A program made the position numbers and the translations under genes. Below are positions 60,077 to 64,000 of a stretch of DNA of 64,000 bases, piece by piece (the first letter of the stretch is position 1; the number at the start of each line of letters is the position of its first letter). The notes beneath the pieces are model-generated. The model did no database searches and was not told the DNA's origin. It saw only the letters and a program-made list of their open reading frames with translations. Source of the stretch: Atopsyche davidsoni (lineage: Eukaryota > Arthropoda > Insecta > Trichoptera > Hydrobiosidae); assembly GCA_022113835.1 (NCBI GenBank), contig JAILWY010000019.1:62001-126000 (forward strand), in the 5' to 3' direction.

Positions 60077-61701
60077 TACACTCAGCGTCACAAAAATCGC
60101 ACCTCTCGCAAAATTTGTATATAGCGTCTCTAGCAGCTAGCGCATACATTTTATTTAATTAATATTGGTATAATTTGAAAGTACATTTAATTACCTTTAA
60201 TTAATCATCGTTTTAATGAAAAGAATAGTGCTTACTACGAAATATTGGAAAGAAATCGAAAATGCGCGTTAAAAGGGTCACGAGTTGCACTACCTGACAA
60301 GGGTATAAAAGGGTAATTCCAGGTAAATTGTGGGTCAGTCAGTATCCAGACTTTACAGAGAACACACGTGAACCTTACAAGCCAGGAAAATACACCTCAA
60401 GATGGATACTACCGCTGATGAAGCCTCTCAAGTGATTGCACTACTGCAATCGGGAATGCGGCAGTGTGATGTTGCTCGACAACTGAACTTAAGCCGTTTT
60501 TCTGTTTGGCGTGTGTACCAACGATTCCAAGAGACTGGTGGCTATATCAGAAGACGTGGATCTGGAAGAAAACGCTGCACAGCAGAAAGAGATGATCGGT
60601 TCATTGTAACCAGATCTTTGCGTAATCGGTTCTCTAATGCTGTTGAGTTGCAACAGCAGCTCCGATCAGCTCGTTGAACTTCTGTAAGTGTCTCCACGGT
60701 TAGAAGAAGACTGCGAGAGAAGAAAATTGCAGCCTACAGACCTGCTAAAGGACCAAAACTGACTGCACACCATCGCAGAGACCGACTTCAGTTTGCTCGC
60801 GAACATCACGATTGGTCACTTGAACAGTGGAGGACCGTTCTCTTCTCTGACGAGACGAGGGTGAGCCTTTTCTGCAACGACGGCCGTAGAAGAGTGTACA
60901 GAAGACAAGGAGAGCGGTTCGCACAATCCTGCTTTGAAGAATCCGTTGAATACGGGGGTGGATCGTGCATGTTCTGGGGCGGCATGTCTACCGACGGGAA
61001 AACGGAACTTGTGTGCGTTTCCCGGACTGGAGGCGGTCGCGGGCAAGGGTCGCTGAACGCTAGTCGCTATATAACGGAGATCCTGGAAGAGCATGTAGTC
61101 CCATATGCTGGTTTTGTGGGCGATGGGTTCATGTTAATGCAGGATAACGCCCGTTGCCACACAGCATTCATTGTGCGGGATTACTTGCAAGAGGTAGAGA
61201 TCCCCGTTATGCAGTGGCCAGCGCGAAGTCCAGACTTCGAGAGGTCCAGACCCGATCGAGCACCTCTGGGATGATGTGAAACGCCGTGTGAGAGCACTTG
61301 ATCCTGCTCCTACCACTCTTCAAGAGCTCGAAGATGCCGTCGTTGAGGAATGGGAGAACTTACCTCAGGAAAGGGTGGTGACCCTGGTGAGGTCTATGAA
61401 GGACCGCATGGACGCCGTCATTTAAGCTAGGGGGGGTAACACTAGATTTTAAGTCTCTTTTTGTAAATTTTGTACACTAATTCTAAAAATAAAAACTCGT
61501 TATTTTCTTGATTTTTTTAAATCCTTTTTTTTTTCAAATGGCCTGTTAAAAAATAATAATCTGTTTCCTTTTTCTGCGAGTTCAATAAATTCTCTTTCCA
61601 ATGATACCTCACAATCATGTTCTTACCATTGACGAAATATGATTAAAAGTCGTTTTAAGAAAAAAAATTTGGAGGTGCGATTTTTGTGACGCCGAGTGTA
61701 T
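60077..61701 (+). mobile_element. full-length Tc1-like transposon
   Basis: Element 60079-61699 (1621 bp) flanked by TA dinucleotides (60077-60078 and 61700-61701). Terminal inverted repeats of 27 bp (60079-60105 and 61673-61699) match at 26 positions; they begin CACTCAGCGTCACAAA. Both ends and the TA duplication survive, and the gene has few lesions, so the insertion is recent. The ends could still be mobilised in trans. Confidence 0.95.
60402..61425 (+). pseudogene. Tc1-like transposase, broken by one stop and one frameshift
   Basis: From ATG at 60402 the frame gives two N-terminal helix-turn-helix blocks (VIALLQSGMRQCDVARQL; FSVWRVYQRF) and the GRKR-type linker. An in-frame TGA (60675-60677) interrupts it. 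The same frame continues with the DDE domain: VLFSDETR (first Asp), QDNARCHTA (second Asp), WPARSPD. Near 61230-61245 a small insertion, probably a local duplication (TCCAGAC occurs twice), shifts the frame. The third acidic residue (PIEHLWDD) and the C terminus to TAA at 61423-61425 are in another frame. Spacing is consistent with DD34E. The nonsense codon lies at a codon for a residue after SAR. Non-functional as it stands. Confidence 0.93.
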
Positions 61702-62503
61702 ATATCCTAAATATATGTTTCAATACATTAATTTAAAATATGTTGCATTAAATCGAAGATATTAAGGCATATTATATAAAAATATTTGGTGCACACAAAT
61801 TATAAAATTATTTTTAATTAATCAAGTAAATAACTGCTCATTTGTAAGGAAATTAAAGATTCGTAAATGTTTGAGCTGATTGGGATCCAATAACAGACAA
61901 CAAGCCAGTTGTGCCATTTTATGTTGATTAATAAAAAATAACCACTCATTGTATAATGATGTGAAGCAATAAATACACTATATATAATTCCCGATAACTT
62001 ACATACTAAGTGTACAGTTTTTAGTGTATATATAACAGTAGCTAATTAATCTATATAAAGTTTCACTTATATTTACTTTATTTTACCAATACTATGGTTA
62101 AATTGTCATTGAATTTATTAGTACCATACAGAAAAATAGGTTGTAACGTGTGTAATATGTATATTAGATAATTTCATGATGCATTTTCTTATACCTACAT
62201 CATTGTACAGGCACATACATTAATATCAATTTATTATATAAATAATCTTCCAGACAAAACAACAACATAAAAAAACTTGATTTCGCAGCTTGTTGGTAGG
62301 ATTATTATTTTTATGAAATGAAAATTTCATTGAATTCATGGAGTAACCTGTTAAAACTTTGATTCTGCATAAAAATAACATTTCATATTGGCCTGTGTAC
62401 ATTTAAAATAGAACATACGCTTTTCTTTTGTTACAACAAATGAATCCATAATGGCTAATGAAACAATGAAAAATAATGGCTGATTGACATCTTTGGTCTA
62501 TAT
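61702..62503. other. AT-rich DNA between two transposons
   Basis: No gene or further repeat recognised. Confidence 0.4.
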
Positions 62504-63325
62504 TACGAGGGCGGTTCGTAAAATAAGTTCCACGAATTTTTTTCACATCAAAATACTGGTTTATTTGCAAAGAAAAGTACATTTTTGGAAAGTTCAGACT
62601 TTATTTTATTTTTCTACATAATCGCCGTTGCGTTCTATGCACTTCTGCATTCGAGGCACCCATTTCTTCAAACCAGAGTCATAGAACTCTGCCGCCTGTC
62701 CGTGTAGAAAACCAACAACCGCGTTTTGCACCTCTTCACCTGTCTGGAATTGGGTTCCGCCAAGGTTTTTCTTCAACTCGGGGAAGAGATGGAAGTCACT
62801 TGGTGCTAAGTCTGGGCTGTAGGGTGGGTGAGACACCATTTCCCATCCAAATCCTTCGATGAGGGCTGCGGTTCGATTGGCGGTGTGCGGTCGGGCGTTG
62901 TCATGGCATTTTTGGTACCCATCTTGCGCAGACTTTTGAATAGCCTAAATGTTCAGTCAAAATCTTGTCAATTGTGGTTTTGCTTACCTCCGGAATCTTT
63001 TCGCGAACCCATCTGCGCACCATCCCGGAGCTCATACACTCTTCTCCATACACTTGACAAAGTTCTTCGTGAATTTCCTTCGCCGATTTCTTCTTAGCGG
63101 CCAGGAAACGAATAACAGACCGCAACTCGCAGCTGGCGGGAGACGCAAGGGGTAGCTCCATCGCTGACGGCTGCTGAGCCAAGACTAAACGTCGCAGCGA
63201 CGCTGGCTTGGTGAGGAATTGAAGTGAGGGAACCAAACAACCTGCCTCTGTTGCCTGGCCGCGCATAGAAACGATCCTAGCGCCAGCGGCAGCCCGTGGA
63301 GCTTATTTTACGGACCGCCCTCGTA
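62504..63325 (-). mobile_element. internally deleted mariner element
   Basis: Element 62506-63323 (818 bp) flanked by TA (62504-62505 and 63324-63325). Inverted ends start CGAGGGCGGTTCGTAAAATA on the left; the complemented right end differs by a base or two. Intact mariners are about 1.3 kb, so roughly 500 bp are missing. Both termini are kept, making it a potential non-autonomous substrate. Confidence 0.9.
62606..63161 (-). pseudogene. mariner transposase with internal deletions
   Basis: On the minus strand, ATG at 63161 opens an HTH domain (SVIRFLAAKKKSAKEIHEELCQVYG, then MVRRWVRE). It then jumps directly to KIPEVSKTTIDKILTEHLGYSKVCARWVPK, and after that to the region around HDNARPHTANR. 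The frame ends with SPDLAPSDFHLFPELKKNLGG and stops at 62606. Two deletions removed part of the linker and the segment bearing the first catalytic Asp. The second and third Asp motifs remain. It cannot encode an active transposase. Confidence 0.88.
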
Positions 63326-63539
63326 GTTGGTTGGTTGGTATATATTATATATAGAAAAAGGAGTTACCAGCTTGAAGCCTGAAAAAATGTTCAATTCACC
63401 TGTACTGTATATTTGATAAATTGTACTTTGATTAATTAATACTTTGATAATTTATATTCTGTACTATATATTTGAATTGATCAATTTTAAACTCAAGAAT
63501 GAAGTTTTAAATTTTTTAAACTAATGCAATGTTTCAAAA

Positions 63540-64000
63540 TCTACTATAATAATAGCCATTGTGTGTGGGTGGGTGTGTATGTTTCATTTTTTAGTTCTCT
63601 ATAGAATATCTTAAAAGATACAATGCTGATTTTTTGCACGTAAGTTTAGTAAATTTTTCCGCAGCTATGTGCCGAATTTCAAGACGATAGGATAATATTT
63701 TTATTCATAAACTAATTTAATAAAACTATAAAATATGCTTTAGCGAGTTTCAATGTGTACGAATTATAGGAGTTTGTTGTTCACCGCGAGAATTTCAAAT
63801 ATAGAACTCATACAAAAAAACAAATTTTGATGCTTCTAAGAAATTTTCAGTGTATGTCAGTTTGACACAAGTACTATCTTTATTTTTTCATCGAAATTGC
63901 ATTTGAAATTATTTTTCACATCATTAATAACTCAAAATGCCTCCTAAAAAAATAACACCGTCTACGCACAGCAAACGTACTTCAAAAAGAATTGCACAAT
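63540..64000 (+). mobile_element. Helitron 5' end, continues past the window
   Basis: Starts TCTACTATAATAATAGCC after a host A, the Helitron 5' terminus, and its 390-bp leader is closely related to the minus-strand copy ending at 53450. An ATG at 63937 opens a frame (MPPKKITPSTHSKRTSKRIAQ) that stays open to the window end. This is plausibly the start of the RepHel protein, basic at its N terminus. Whether the element is intact cannot be judged here. Confidence 0.75.

Overview
This is a eukaryotic nuclear window from an AT-rich genome, almost certainly an insect. A lepidopteran is my best guess, because of small introns, Helitrons, mariner/Tc1 elements and TTAA-flanked MITEs. That placement is inference, not proof. 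There are no bacterial operons, CRISPR arrays or ribosome-binding sites. Five protein-coding genes are supported at the level of domain, motif or exon, and the intervals between them are AT-rich non-coding DNA full of repeats.

Layout. About 4.4-9.5 kb (minus): a five-exon gene for an actin-binding Rho-activating (ABRA/STARS, costars-domain) protein. About 10-24 kb: no gene I can identify, but GC-rich islands with CRE/AP-1-like motifs, a long TA microsatellite, a palindromic fold-back repeat, and a hAT end abutting a TTAA-flanked MITE. 25.35-28.83 kb (plus): a complete nine-exon D-2-hydroxyglutarate dehydrogenase gene (D2HGDH, predicted 517 aa). 31.03-32.66 kb (minus): a two-coding-exon HES/Hairy-family bHLH-Orange repressor ending in WRPW, convergent with D2HGDH. 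About 33-43.3 kb: gene-poor but with several CpG/GC-rich islands, two of them G-quadruplex-prone, and a second fold-back repeat with a 13-bp target-site duplication. 47.28-48.26 kb (plus): an intact intronless UCHL5/UCH37 gene in which the catalytic cysteine position is serine. 49.9-51.5 kb: a ~427-bp tandem array interrupted by a second TTAA-flanked MITE. 51.6-53.45 kb: a decayed Helitron (minus). 53.5-57.5 kb (minus): the kinase and C-terminal exons of PINK1; its N-terminal targeting exon(s) were not found. 57.6-64 kb: tandem repeats, a SINE-like insertion with a 42-bp flanking duplication, a mariner remnant, a full-length but broken Tc1 element, an internally deleted mariner, and the 5' end of another Helitron running off the window.

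The genes do not form one pathway. D2HGDH and PINK1 are both mitochondrial, UCHL5 belongs to the proteasome/INO80 setting, ABRA to actin-Rho/SRF signalling, and HES to Notch-type transcriptional repression. The most unusual item is the UCHL5 copy: full length, open, with the Gln, His and Asp of the active site kept but the nucleophile changed Cys to Ser, which predicts a ubiquitin-binding pseudo-deubiquitinase. The two palindromic fold-back repeats and the CRE/AP-1-bearing GC islands are the next most interesting.
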